From Peptostreptococcaceae bacterium (GTDB lineage Bacteria > Bacillota > Clostridia > Peptostreptococcales > Anaerovoracaceae), in the NCBI GenBank assembly GCA_016650115.1, contig JAENWI010000060.1:1-7423 (forward strand): a stretch of DNA of 7,423 nt, written 5' to 3'. Positions 1 to 5,420 of the stretch are shown in pieces. Within the stretch, counting starts at the first letter, position 1. Each line of letters opens with the position of its first letter. Under the pieces are notes generated by a model. That model was not told the DNA's origin, did no database searches, and saw only the letters and a list, made by a program, of their open reading frames with translations. Both the position numbers and the translations under genes were made by a program.

Positions 1-222
1 CCAGGAGCAACGATCGGAAAAATTGATTTGGAATATGATGATGGTAAAGTTAAATATGAGGGTGAAATGTATTTAAACAACCTTGAATATAAATTTGAAA
101 TTGATGCTGTTACTGGAGCTATTTTAGATTGGGAATCGGATTCTAATGATGATTCGGACAGTGATGATGAAGAAGATTCAGCTGATGATGCTGAAGATAC
201 TGAAGATGCAACTGATGATTAA
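1..222 (+). CDS. PepSY-domain protein, C-terminal part, with acidic tail (partial, 5' end outside window)
   Basis: The reading frame is open from base 1 and ends at TAA 220-222, so 73 residues of a longer protein are visible. The first ~47 residues match the second half of a PepSY domain: a PGATIGKIDLEYDDG-like strand, then YEGEMYLNNLEYKFEID, then the closing DAVTGAILDWE motif that ends PepSY repeats. PepSY proteins are usually exported or membrane-anchored and are thought to act as inhibitors or chaperones of peptidases or as ligand-binding modules; the export signal would lie outside the window. The last ~27 residues are almost only Asp, Glu, Ser, Ala and Thr and are encoded by repeated GAT/GAA/GAC codons. 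The Leu codon TTG at 28 lies inside the domain and is not the start. The gene ends 106 bases before a strong terminator. Domain assignment is firm; role is not known. Confidence 0.85.
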   Translation, partial: PGATIGKIDLEYDDGKVKYEGEMYLNNLEYKFEIDAVTGAILDWESDSNDDSDSDDEEDSADDAEDTEDATDD

Positions 223-328
223 GAATCTAAGGATTAGTCTTTTTTAAAATTGGAAAATTTGTTTCTGACAAGAACAAATCATAATATGATCAAATGAAAA
301 AATATGTAAAGATTAATAATATAGTGGA

Positions 329-370
329 CCGCCAGGTTGAAGCAGTGAAATGCTCCAACCTGGCGGTTTT
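329..370 (+). terminator. Strong rho-independent terminator
   Basis: An 11-bp perfect GC-rich stem (329-339 with 356-366, CCGCCAGGTTG / CAACCTGGCGG) continues, after one A/C mismatch, into AGCA/TGCT around the loop GTGAAA, and is followed by TTTT (367-370). It lies between the PepSY gene and the membrane-protein gene and most likely ends the PepSY transcript. There is no matching U-run on the minus strand. Confidence 0.88.
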
Positions 371-413
371 GTGCTGTGCATATGTACAATTTGTGCAGGT
401 AGACCCTCAATTT

Positions 414-454
414 ATGGCAAGTAAACTTTGCTAAATGACAAGTTAGCTTGCCAT
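414..454 (+). other. Imperfect inverted repeat (leader hairpin?) upstream of the membrane-protein gene
   Basis: ATGGCAAG (414-421) pairs with CTTGCCAT (447-454). After a T-G wobble and an A/A mismatch the stem continues as AACTT (424-428) with AAGTT (440-444), leaving an 11-base loop. It lies 45 bases before the GTG start at 499. The only T-run after it is the weak TGATTTT, so a terminator role is doubtful. It could be a leader structure or a protein-binding palindrome. No known riboswitch was recognised. Confidence 0.45.
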
Positions 455-498
455 TGATTTTCAAATGTGATTTTGTTTCATTGTAAGGTGGTGAGGAT

Positions 499-846
499 GT
501 GAAGGACAACGGAAAATTTAAAAACCGTTTGAGGCTTGCCCGGGTGGTAGATGAAAGAACGAGAAATGTGGTGAATCAAGGGGATGCCTATACAGGCCGT
601 TTCATGCTGTTTGCAGTACTTCTCGATGTGGTTTTCAGAGGTTTCATGAGCAGTACCCCTTTTATTGCAGAAAACTGGGACTTAATGGCTATTGTCATAA
701 TTGGCGGGTTTATTTCTACTGCATATCAAATCAAAAGCAAAGTTCTGTTCAACCGCCCGTTTGCTCCTGGTTTTATATTTATTCTGTCGTTAATGGCAGG
801 ATGTGCTGCTATTGCATTTGTTGCAATGCGTGTTGTGCTAAAATAA
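499..846 (+). CDS. Small three-helix membrane protein (DUF6773-like, tentative)
   Basis: A 115-residue protein starting at GTG 499 behind the purine-rich AAGGTGGTGAGG at 485-496. Its N-terminal ~33 residues are charged and contain DERTRNVVNQGDAYTGR; a 'DER.R.v.n...a' start before the first helix is typical of small clostridial membrane proteins such as DUF6773, but I cannot confirm that family by eye. Three hydrophobic segments follow: about residues 34-50, 63-80 and 91-113, with basic residues after helix 2 (KSKVLFNR), predicting a cytoplasmic N-terminus. It stands alone between a terminator and a new promoter (879-907), so it is probably monocistronic or reads weakly into the next gene. No catalytic motif is visible. 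In this family type the gene often follows a small HTH regulator, which is not present here. Confidence 0.8.
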   Translation: MKDNGKFKNRLRLARVVDERTRNVVNQGDAYTGRFMLFAVLLDVVFRGFMSSTPFIAENWDLMAIVIIGGFISTAYQIKSKVLFNRPFAPGFIFILSLMAGCAAIAFVAMRVVLK

Positions 847-878
847 TTTAATTGAGGGAATCGAGGGAATCATTTTAC

Positions 879-907
879 TTGCTGGTTAGATTATACTGGA
901 ATATAAT
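879..907 (+). promoter_or_regulatory. Sigma-A-type promoter for the 83-residue hypothetical gene
   Basis: TTGCTG at 879-884 and a perfect TATAAT at 902-907 are separated by exactly 17 bases. Transcription would begin near 914, giving a leader of only about 16 bases, with the ribosome binding site at 916-920. The promoter lies inside the possible longer reading frame from 852, which argues for the start at 930. Confidence 0.65.
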
Positions 908-929
908 CATTGTATGGAGGGAGCTTCCT

Positions 930-1181
930 ATGGAAAAGGTGATTATCAGCGGGGTGCCGCTAAAATACATTGAATTCTATTTGGCTGAGATTGCAGACAG
1001 CATTAAACCAGGAGGGCTTTATGTTGGCCCGGACTGGGAAATTCAGGTTGTGTGCATGAAGGATAAGCGATTCCGTAATATTACTATTCCTCAAACAAAG
1101 ATTATCTTTATCAGTGATGCAGACACCTTAGAGGGGCTTGTTCACAGATTTCGTATGAAATTTATGTCGGCTGGGGGCTGA
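930..1181 (+). CDS. Small unrecognised protein (83 residues)
   Basis: I do not recognise this family. The frame is open from 852, but ATG 930 is preferred: GGAGG at 916-920 is nine bases upstream, and a good promoter (879-907) lies between the two candidate starts. The 83-residue product starts MEKVIISGVP and looks like a compact alpha/beta protein: a beta strand, a helix (about 11-25), a GGLYVGPDWEIQVV strand-turn-strand with aromatic residues, the strand pair NITIPQTKIIFIS, and a basic C-terminal helix (LVHRFRMKF). There is no signal peptide or membrane helix, so it should be cytoplasmic. It is followed after 44 bases by ywbE and may share its transcript. No active-site pattern is evident. 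Confidence 0.72.
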   Translation: MEKVIISGVPLKYIEFYLAEIADSIKPGGLYVGPDWEIQVVCMKDKRFRNITIPQTKIIFISDADTLEGLVHRFRMKFMSAGG

Positions 1182-1225
1182 AAACTAAATATGAGCAGAT
1201 GTAAAAAGTAAAGGAGCGGAAAATT

Positions 1226-1417
1226 ATGAATGGAACATTTAGAAAAGATGTTAAACCAGGAATTAAAGTAATGGTTGTACAAAAAGAAGATCAGCGAACG
1301 GGGAAATTAACCGAGGGAATTGTAAAAGATATTCTTACTAACTCACAAATGCATCCACATGGCATAAAAGTGAGATTAGAAAACAATATCGTCGGGCGAG
1401 TTCAGCAAATTCTATAA
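1226..1417 (+). CDS. ywbE: YwbE family protein (DUF2196)
   Basis: A 63-residue protein starting at ATG 1226, nine bases after AAGGAG (1211-1216). It is nearly all signature: an N-terminal MNGTFRKDVKPG, then DQRTGKLTEGIVKDILT (residues 22-38) and HPHGIKVRLE (43-52), ending in GRVQQIL. This matches YwbE of Bacillus subtilis and its relatives over their full usual length. The family forms a small beta-barrel (KOW/SH3-like) and is widespread in Bacillota and some other bacteria, but has no established function; a role with RNA or ribosomes is only a guess from the fold. It sits 44 bases downstream of the 83-residue gene. No own promoter is obvious, so shared transcription from 879-907 is likely. 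Confidence 0.93.
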   Translation: MNGTFRKDVKPGIKVMVVQKEDQRTGKLTEGIVKDILTNSQMHPHGIKVRLENNIVGRVQQIL

Positions 1418-1547
1418 AGAAAGGTAGAAATTCAAGTCACTGATTCGGGAAAAGGTCTATAAGAATGGAGAATTTTCGCTCAAACCAGCAAATAAGGTAT
1501 ATACTAAAGGTAGAAGTGAAAATATCAATAAAGGAGAGTTGATTCTT

Positions 1548-1820
1548 ATGGCAAAGGAAAAAGAGATTAGTAGTGAACTGGCAAAAAAAATTGGAGAAGT
1601 ACTTGGTGTAGACTGGAGTAGGTTTAATATACAGCAATTTAAAAAAGGGATGAATGTTGAACTGGAACATGGGAAACGATATGCTGCTACAAATGTAACA
1701 GATGATGACCCTTTATTCACAGGGAAAATTGCACTGGCGCATCTAAACGAGTTTTCAGATTATTATATTAGACTTGAAAAAATGGAAGATGAAGCAGGAA
1801 AATACTGGGCGAGCAGATAA
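1548..1820 (+). CDS. DUF5661 family protein
   Basis: A 90-residue protein. The frame opens at TTG 1539, but that codon is only two bases from the AAGGAG at 1531-1536, while ATG 1548 has normal spacing (11 bases), so 1548 is taken as the start (MAKEKEISS). It has the two blocks I associate with DUF5661: ELAKKIGEVLGVDWSRFNIQQFKKGMN, then the VELEHG motif (38-42), TNVTDDDP and GKIALAHLNEFSDYYIRLEKME (59-80). The conserved His41 and HLNE (65-68) could be a metal or ligand site, but no biochemical function is known to me. It is predicted to be soluble and cytoplasmic. A strong terminator at 1927-1962 closes this unit, so it may be cotranscribed with ywbE 130 bases upstream or have its own weak promoter there. 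Confidence 0.85.
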   Translation: MAKEKEISSELAKKIGEVLGVDWSRFNIQQFKKGMNVELEHGKRYAATNVTDDDPLFTGKIALAHLNEFSDYYIRLEKMEDEAGKYWASR

Positions 1821-1926
1821 GGTTCAGTATGAAGAATTGACAGACAGGTTTCCCGATTAGGTAAGTATTTAGATTAGAAAATTATTCGGATTAATTAAGT
1901 ATTCAGAAATTAATTAAAGTAAAACG

Positions 1927-1962
1927 CCCCCTATTTTGTTTTGGCATAGTAGGGGGTTTTTT
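1927..1962 (+). terminator. Rho-independent terminator after the DUF5661 gene
   Basis: CCCCCTA (1927-1933) pairs with TAGGGGG (1950-1956) around a 16-base loop and is followed by six T residues (1957-1962). On the minus strand the same stem is followed by CGTTTTAC, so it may also work weakly in reverse. Confidence 0.85.
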
Positions 1963-1963
1963 A

Positions 1964-1991
1964 TTATCAAATATTATAGTAAGGATATAAT
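1964..1991 (+). promoter_or_regulatory. Candidate promoter for the carboxymuconolactone decarboxylase-like gene
   Basis: A perfect TATAAT (1986-1991) lies 16 bases after TTATCA (1964-1969, four of six matches to the -35 consensus), just after the terminator. The region is AT-rich so chance is possible. It would leave a leader of about 110 bases before the TTG at 2107. Nothing else was recognised between 1963 and 2106. Confidence 0.35.
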
Positions 1992-2106
1992 TAAAATGTT
2001 ACAATAAGTGTAAATGAATATTAATTACTCAATCTTTATTTGCAGGCATTAACAGAACTGTCATGATTGATTAAATATATTAGAATTGATGGAAGGGGAA
2101 AGGAAA

Positions 2107-2670
2107 TTGGCATATATTAACGAACCTGGAAAAATCCCGATTTTACTCAAATTTGGTATATATATTGCCGAAAAGAAGACCGGCAAAAAGATGGAACCCG
2201 CAAGGATACTTGCCTGGTATCCGAAAGCAGCTTTAAGTTCCGGTATTTTGGAGTCAATGGTGGCACATGATGAAGAAGGCCTCAACAAAAGGATTCTTCA
2301 GTTAATCAGGATGCAGGTTTCCATATTGGTCAACTGCAGTTTTTGTATTGACATGAATGGTAATGAATTCGAAAAACAAGACATAAGTGTCGAAGAGGTG
2401 GAAGTGCTTCAAGGAACCAGAAACGCAGAGGATGTGGTTACTTTTACGCCTCAGGAACGCATAGCTATTCAATATACGAAAGAACAAACCAATACCCCTA
2501 TAGATGAAAATATAAGTACAATAGAGTTAATGAAACATCATTTTAATGAGAGGCAATTTGTAATAATTGTATCAACCATTGCACAGGTGAATTACTGGGC
2601 AAGACTTATAAAAGGATTTGGAATACCACCTGCAGGGTTTCGTGAGGATTGTAGCATAAATGGTAAATAA
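2107..2670 (+). CDS. Carboxymuconolactone decarboxylase / AhpD-like family protein
   Basis: A 187-residue protein if read from TTG 2107, which is preceded at eight bases by GGAAGGGG (2091-2098). The upstream in-frame TTG 2086 and ATG 2089 have no ribosome binding site, so 2107 is preferred (MAYINEPGKIP). The CMD fold is shown by RILAWYPKAAL (33-43), the helix KRILQLIRMQVSILVNC, and the redox-type CSFCIDMN motif with Cys77 and Cys80. In AhpD the motif is CxxCxxxH and the His relays protons for peroxidase activity; here the last position is Asn84. The second half (ERIAIQYTKEQ, then HHFNERQFVIIVSTIAQVNYWARL) is the usual second helical repeat. The protein is cytoplasmic. Thiol redox or peroxide defence is the likely general role; the substrate is unknown. 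A broken DUF3830-like gene starts 14 bases downstream. Confidence 0.88.
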   Translation: MAYINEPGKIPILLKFGIYIAEKKTGKKMEPARILAWYPKAALSSGILESMVAHDEEGLNKRILQLIRMQVSILVNCSFCIDMNGNEFEKQDISVEEVEVLQGTRNAEDVVTFTPQERIAIQYTKEQTNTPIDENISTIELMKHHFNERQFVIIVSTIAQVNYWARLIKGFGIPPAGFREDCSINGK

Positions 2671-2684
2671 CAGGAGGAAACAAA

Positions 2685-2888
2685 ATGACAAAATCAAAAA
2701 TAACATCTGGCAGATATGAATTCATTGGCAAATTAGAAAAAGAACTGGCTCCTAAAACCTGCGAGGTGTTTAAGGCTTTGTTGCCTCTTTAAAACTTAGA
2801 TAAACTGGGAGAAAAGGTATTATGGGAAGGTGCATGTTATGATGAAAGCAATAAAGAGAAAAATCAGTTCAATGATAAAATCCGATAA
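2685..2888 (+). pseudogene. DUF3830-like (cyclophilin-fold) gene with internal deletion and stop
   Basis: A textbook AGGAGG (2672-2677) precedes ATG 2685 by seven bases, but the frame stops at TAA 2790-2792 after 35 residues. Those residues (KITSGRYEFIGKLEKELAPK, then TCEVFKALLPL) match the N-terminal strand and helix of DUF3830 cyclophilin-like proteins. The same frame continues after the stop with NLDKLGEKVLWEGACYD (2793-2843), which resembles the C-terminal end of the same family ('L..LG...LWEGA'). The intact family is about 140-150 residues, so roughly 80-90 central codons are missing and the two ends have been joined. The tail then overlaps the start of the downstream GGDEF/HD-GYP gene (2839). 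The family assignment is from memory of its sequence pattern; the break itself is seen directly. A live 35-residue peptide could still be translated from the good start. Confidence 0.6.
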
Positions 2889-4185
2889 AATAAATGGGTT
2901 CAATTTTGAACACATTAAAATCCCTCTCATCTATTTTGCAATGGGATTTTTATGGATTTATTTTTCCGACAGGATTGCAGACAGCTTAATTACAGATAAA
3001 AATATGCTATTGCTTGCAAGTACTTATAAAGGCTGGTTATATGTGATTGTCACCTCAGGGGTTTTGTACATACTTCTTAACAGATTTCGAAAAAGAGTGA
3101 GCCTGGCAGAAGATGAACTTAGATATAGTAATGATGAGATTAACAGACAGTATGATGAATTACAGTATTTAAGTGAACATGATCAGCTAACGAATCTATA
3201 TAACCGAAAATATTATGAGGAAAAATTAATCCGACTAGATACTGAGAACAACCTGCCGTTATCAGTAATTGTGGCAAATATTAATGGGATTAAGCTGATT
3301 AATGACAGTTTTGGACATGCTGCCGGGGATGCTATGATTAAAGCAGTGGCGGATGTTCTTACGAAAGGGAGCCGCAATAAAGATGTTATCTGTCGTTTGG
3401 CGGGGGATGAATTTATCATTATGTCTCCCGCCACTGATACAGTTGAAACAGAAAAAATTATGGATCATATTAAAGAGATTGCGGCGCAAGGAAAAGTCGG
3501 TCAGCTGGAGATCTCTGTTTCTTTAGGTTATGATATAAAAACTGATTCGGAAGAAAATATTATAGAAATAATAAAAAAAGCCGAAGACTATATGTATAGA
3601 AAAAAGCTTTATGACAGCCCAAACATGAGAGGTAAAACAATCAATACGATTATTACAACATTACATGAAAAAAACAAAAGAGAAGAACAGCATTCAAGAA
3701 GAGTTTCCCAGCTTTGCGAGCAGATGGGAGAAGCGCTTGGTTTAAATGAGGACAAGGTGAATGAACTTAAAACAGTCGGATTGCTGCACGACATTGGTAA
3801 AATAGCGATAGATGAGGCAATATTAAACAAAAACGGGACGCTTAATGCAGAGGAATGGGTAGAAATCAGAAAACATCCTGAGATAGGATATAGAATTCTT
3901 AGCACCGTGAATAACATGTCAGAAATGGCGGAATTTGTGCTTTCTCATCATGAAAGGTGGGATGGGAAGGGCTATCCCCAAGGTCTTTCTGGTGAACAGA
4001 TACCTCTTCAATCAAGAATAATCGGAATTGCAGATGCCTATGATGCAATGATCAGCGAAAGAAGTTACAAGAAGGCACTGACAAAAGAGGAAGCAATACA
4101 GGAATTAACAGCAAATGCAGGAACGCAATTTAATGCAGAATGTGTCCGAGTATTTATAGAAAAAGTCCTAACCAGGGAGGATTGA
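2839..4185 (+). CDS. Membrane-bound GGDEF/HD-GYP protein, probable cyclic-di-GMP phosphodiesterase
   Basis: A 448-residue protein from ATG 2839, eight bases after GGGAAGG (2824-2830); GTG 2830 and ATG 2842 are alternatives. A short membrane module comes first: helices about 26-43 and 62-82, with FSDRIADSL between and YKGWLYVIVTSGVLYILL as the second helix, then a coiled-coil-like linker (85-112). The GGDEF domain (about 113-265) has INDSFGHAAGD and AGDEF (188-192) and an intact RxxD inhibitory site, RNKD (179-182). However, the first metal-binding Asp of the usual D-I-N-G-L-K block is Asn147 (NINGIK). The HD-GYP domain (about 280-448) is complete: HDIGK with His317-Asp318, KHPEIGYRIL, HHERWDGKGYP (370-380) and IADAYDAM. 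Family knowledge says HD-GYP hydrolyses cyclic-di-GMP using two or three metal ions. I infer an active phosphodiesterase whose GGDEF domain binds GTP or cyclic-di-GMP and tunes it. It may be cotranscribed with the two genes upstream. Confidence 0.93.
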   Translation: MMKAIKRKISSMIKSDKINGFNFEHIKIPLIYFAMGFLWIYFSDRIADSLITDKNMLLLASTYKGWLYVIVTSGVLYILLNRFRKRVSLAEDELRYSNDEINRQYDELQYLSEHDQLTNLYNRKYYEEKLIRLDTENNLPLSVIVANINGIKLINDSFGHAAGDAMIKAVADVLTKGSRNKDVICRLAGDEFIIMSPATDTVETEKIMDHIKEIAAQGKVGQLEISVSLGYDIKTDSEENIIEIIKKAEDYMYRKKLYDSPNMRGKTINTIITTLHEKNKREEQHSRRVSQLCEQMGEALGLNEDKVNELKTVGLLHDIGKIAIDEAILNKNGTLNAEEWVEIRKHPEIGYRILSTVNNMSEMAEFVLSHHERWDGKGYPQGLSGEQIPLQSRIIGIADAYDAMISERSYKKALTKEEAIQELTANAGTQFNAECVRVFIEKVLTRED

Positions 4186-4189
4186 GAAA

Positions 4190-4325
4190 GTGAATCATTA
4201 TCTTGAGTTCGCATTGGAAATATGTTGCCCTGAAGAAATCAGCATATTAATTTGAACGAATCAGCGACAGAATTGAGCATAAAATAATAAATCGAACATT
4301 ATTGACAATGGATTTTTGCAGATGA
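4190..4325 (+). pseudogene. Small 44-codon reading frame broken by a one-base frameshift
   Basis: GTG 4190 has AGGGAGG (4174-4180) nine bases upstream, inside the end of the HD-GYP gene, and begins MNHYLEFALEICCPEEIS. The frame stops at TGA 4253-4255 after 21 codons. Skipping one T in the ATTT run (4250-4253) continues it as IERISDRIEHKIINRTLLTM and ends at TGA 4323-4325. The joined product has a coherent amphipathic helical pattern across the break, which makes a real frame disrupted by one extra base the simplest reading. I do not recognise the family. Alternatives are chance, a sequencing error, or a +1 recoding site, since 'ATT TGA' resembles the slippery 'CTT TGA' of prfB. The frame ends two bases before the minus-strand permease remnant. 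Confidence 0.4.
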
Positions 4326-4326
4326 T

Positions 4327-4533
4327 TTAATACTCTTTTTTTTCAAAAGCCCATGAACCAGATGCATAGAATATTAAGGTATATGCCGCTAGTAGAGCAA
4401 GCATATTCAAATTAAAAATATTGATTCGGCTGATCGGTCTTGTAATAACGGCCTTGATAGACCTATTCGTCAATGAAAGCCCAATAAGTCCTTTTGTAAA
4501 CCCACCCAGCAACCCTGCTTTTAACATATTCAT
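4327..4533 (-). pseudogene. ABC-2-type permease remnant (start and end joined by deletion)
   Basis: A 68-residue frame starting at ATG 4533 whose first four bases (ATGA) overlap the stop of the ATPase remnant at 4530-4532, the usual layout of ABC ATPase/permease pairs. It starts MNMLKAGLLGG, like the short cytoplasmic N-terminus of ABC-2 permeases. It then moves quickly to ITRPISRINIFNLNMLAL, one hydrophobic helix (LLAAYTLIFYASGSW) and the charged end FEKKEY, which looks like a permease C-terminus after its last membrane helix. Family members have six helices and about 220-260 residues, so most of the transmembrane part is absent. The assignment rests on position and on this end pattern rather than on a clear domain; an unrelated small membrane protein is possible. 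Confidence 0.45.
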
Positions 4534-4604
4534 AGTGATTTCTCTTTTCTGCTTCCGATTGTTTCAAGAAAGTATTCTTCAAGAGTCCCGCCTGTTTTAA
4601 AATA
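4530..4604 (-). pseudogene. C-terminal tail of an ABC transporter ATP-binding protein
   Basis: In the frame that stops at TGA 4530-4532 the minus strand reads GTLEEYFLETIGSRKEKSL just before the stop (4589 down to 4533). 'SLEDYF/LEEVFL.. TG' followed by a short basic tail is the usual last helix of ATPases from ABC-2-type drug or bacitracin transporters. Upstream in this frame I find no Walker B, signature or other ATPase sequence; it runs into the exported-protein remnant, which is in a different frame. This is therefore only about the last 20-25 residues of a ~230-300-residue protein, left by a large deletion. The ATGA overlap with the next gene supports the reading. Translation from the upstream remnant would cross this stretch in another frame and end at 4463. 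Confidence 0.5.
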
Positions 4605-4860
4605 TCTTCTATGTGTGGTGCTTTTATATCCGGATAGTAAGATGCCGTATTTTCACCATCATTTTCTACACTCTTGCCAAAGCGCCTGCAAATAGATCCA
4701 TTGCCTTTCACCTCGAATTGTGCATTAACCGTTGCATTCTTAGCGAAAATAGTGGATTTCACCGCACCTTTATAGCTTTCGTATCCTGACCCCGATGATG
4801 CAAATGCTGTCATAGACCTAAAAATACCCCGGAAACAAAACTGTTTATATAAAGGGGCAT
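4590..4860 (-). pseudogene. N-terminal remnant of an exported protein, frameshifted in the signal peptide
   Basis: From ATG 4813 the frame reads TAFASSGSGYESYKG then AVKSTIFAKNATVNAQFEVKGNG, like the start of a mature exported protein just after an AFA signal-peptidase site. The missing hydrophobic core is visible in a neighbouring frame directly upstream: 4860-4813 reads NSFVSGVFLGL and then stops, so a one-base deletion or two-base insertion near 4810-4815 separates core and cleavage site. The charged N-region and a ribosome binding site are absent; the sequence starts abruptly three bases after the dehydrogenase stop (4864). At the other end, after KGNGS, the pattern decays (CRRFGKSVENDGEN...) and joins the ABC ATPase tail. 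I infer a secreted or lipoprotein-like gene formerly ahead of an ABC transporter pair. Family not identified. Confidence 0.5.
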
Positions 4861-4863
4861 CTG

Positions 4864-5420
4864 CTAATTTACTTTTGTTAGAGCTTCTCTGCCCTCTAAT
4901 ACTTCAATAATGTTTTTAGCGGCTAAAATACCCATCTTGTCTCTAGTATCTTCCTCAGCAGTTCCTATATGTGGAGACAAAACAACATTGTCAAGTTCAA
5001 AAAATTCCGATCTTATATGCGGTTCATTTTTAAATACATCCAACCCTGCGCCTGTTTCTTTCTCAAAATCAACTTTTCTTGTATTCCCGCTGTAGATGAC
5101 TTCCATATTAAAGCATTTCGCCATTTTGCCTACTCCCTGGCCTATTCTACCTGCTCCGATTATTCCAAGGGTATATCCACATTATCCACGCCAACTGCAA
5201 AATTAGCTGAAACTTTTAGTTTAAGTGCATCTTTAAGCAAATCCTTATCTATTTTTGTTGTAGCCATAAATAACGCTGCATCAACATCATTGATTAACTC
5301 TTTTATTTCTTCTCTAGTCATTTGCTTATCATCATCCCGCATGATTAATTCAAATCTTTCCTCGAGTAATGATATTCCTTCCCCAAAAAATCTTTGGGCA
5401 ATTAAAACTTTCATTTTCAT
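4864..5420 (-). pseudogene. D-isomer-specific 2-hydroxyacid dehydrogenase with two internal deletions and a frameshift
   Basis: The N-terminal part (MKVLIAQRFFGEGISLLEER ... NFAVGVDNVDIP) is the substrate-domain start of a D-2-hydroxyacid dehydrogenase; it stops at TAA 5160-5162. In the next frame, from about 5178, the gene resumes at the NAD-binding site, GYTLGIIGAGRIGQ, continues to YSGNTRKVDFEKETGA, and then runs directly into GLDVFKNEP and SPHIGTAEEDTR, ending normally at 4864. Intact enzymes have about 310-330 residues and reduce 2-keto acids with NAD(P)H; here about 185 remain. The first deletion (near 5170-5180) removed about 45-50 residues and shifted the frame. The second (near 5044-5052) removed about 80, including the catalytic Arg of the NxARG motif, while the Glu of NEP and the His of SPHIG survive. 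The start (ATG 5420 or 5414) follows GGAGGG at 5430-5425, and ATGA overlaps the preceding stop. Confidence 0.88.

Noticed and set aside
279..509. Minus-strand ORF over the intergenic region
   Set aside because: It runs through the strong terminator stem, has no ribosome binding site, and its product looks non-natural.
854..871. Tandem 9-base repeat GAGGGAATC x2
   Set aside because: Only two copies, just after a stop codon; likely chance, with no link to a motif.
852..929. Longer N-terminus for the 83-residue protein
   Set aside because: The start has no ribosome binding site, the extension looks non-coding, and the promoter at 879-907 lies inside it.
1420..1515. 10-base direct repeat AAAGGTAGAA at 1420-1429 and 1506-1515
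   Set aside because: Short, AT/purine-rich and close to ribosome-binding-site-like sequence; flanks do not match well enough for a duplication.
1437..1720. Two overlapping minus-strand ORFs over the DUF5661 gene
   Set aside because: Antisense shadows of an identified gene, with Phe/Ser/Leu-rich composition.
4820..4857. Minus-strand hairpin CCCC...AAACA/TGTTT...GGGG followed by TATTTTT, looking like a terminator after the dehydrogenase
   Set aside because: The stem has a very unequal internal loop (7 versus 2 bases) and the stretch reads as the hydrophobic core of a signal peptide (NSFVSGVFLGL) leading into the exported-protein remnant.
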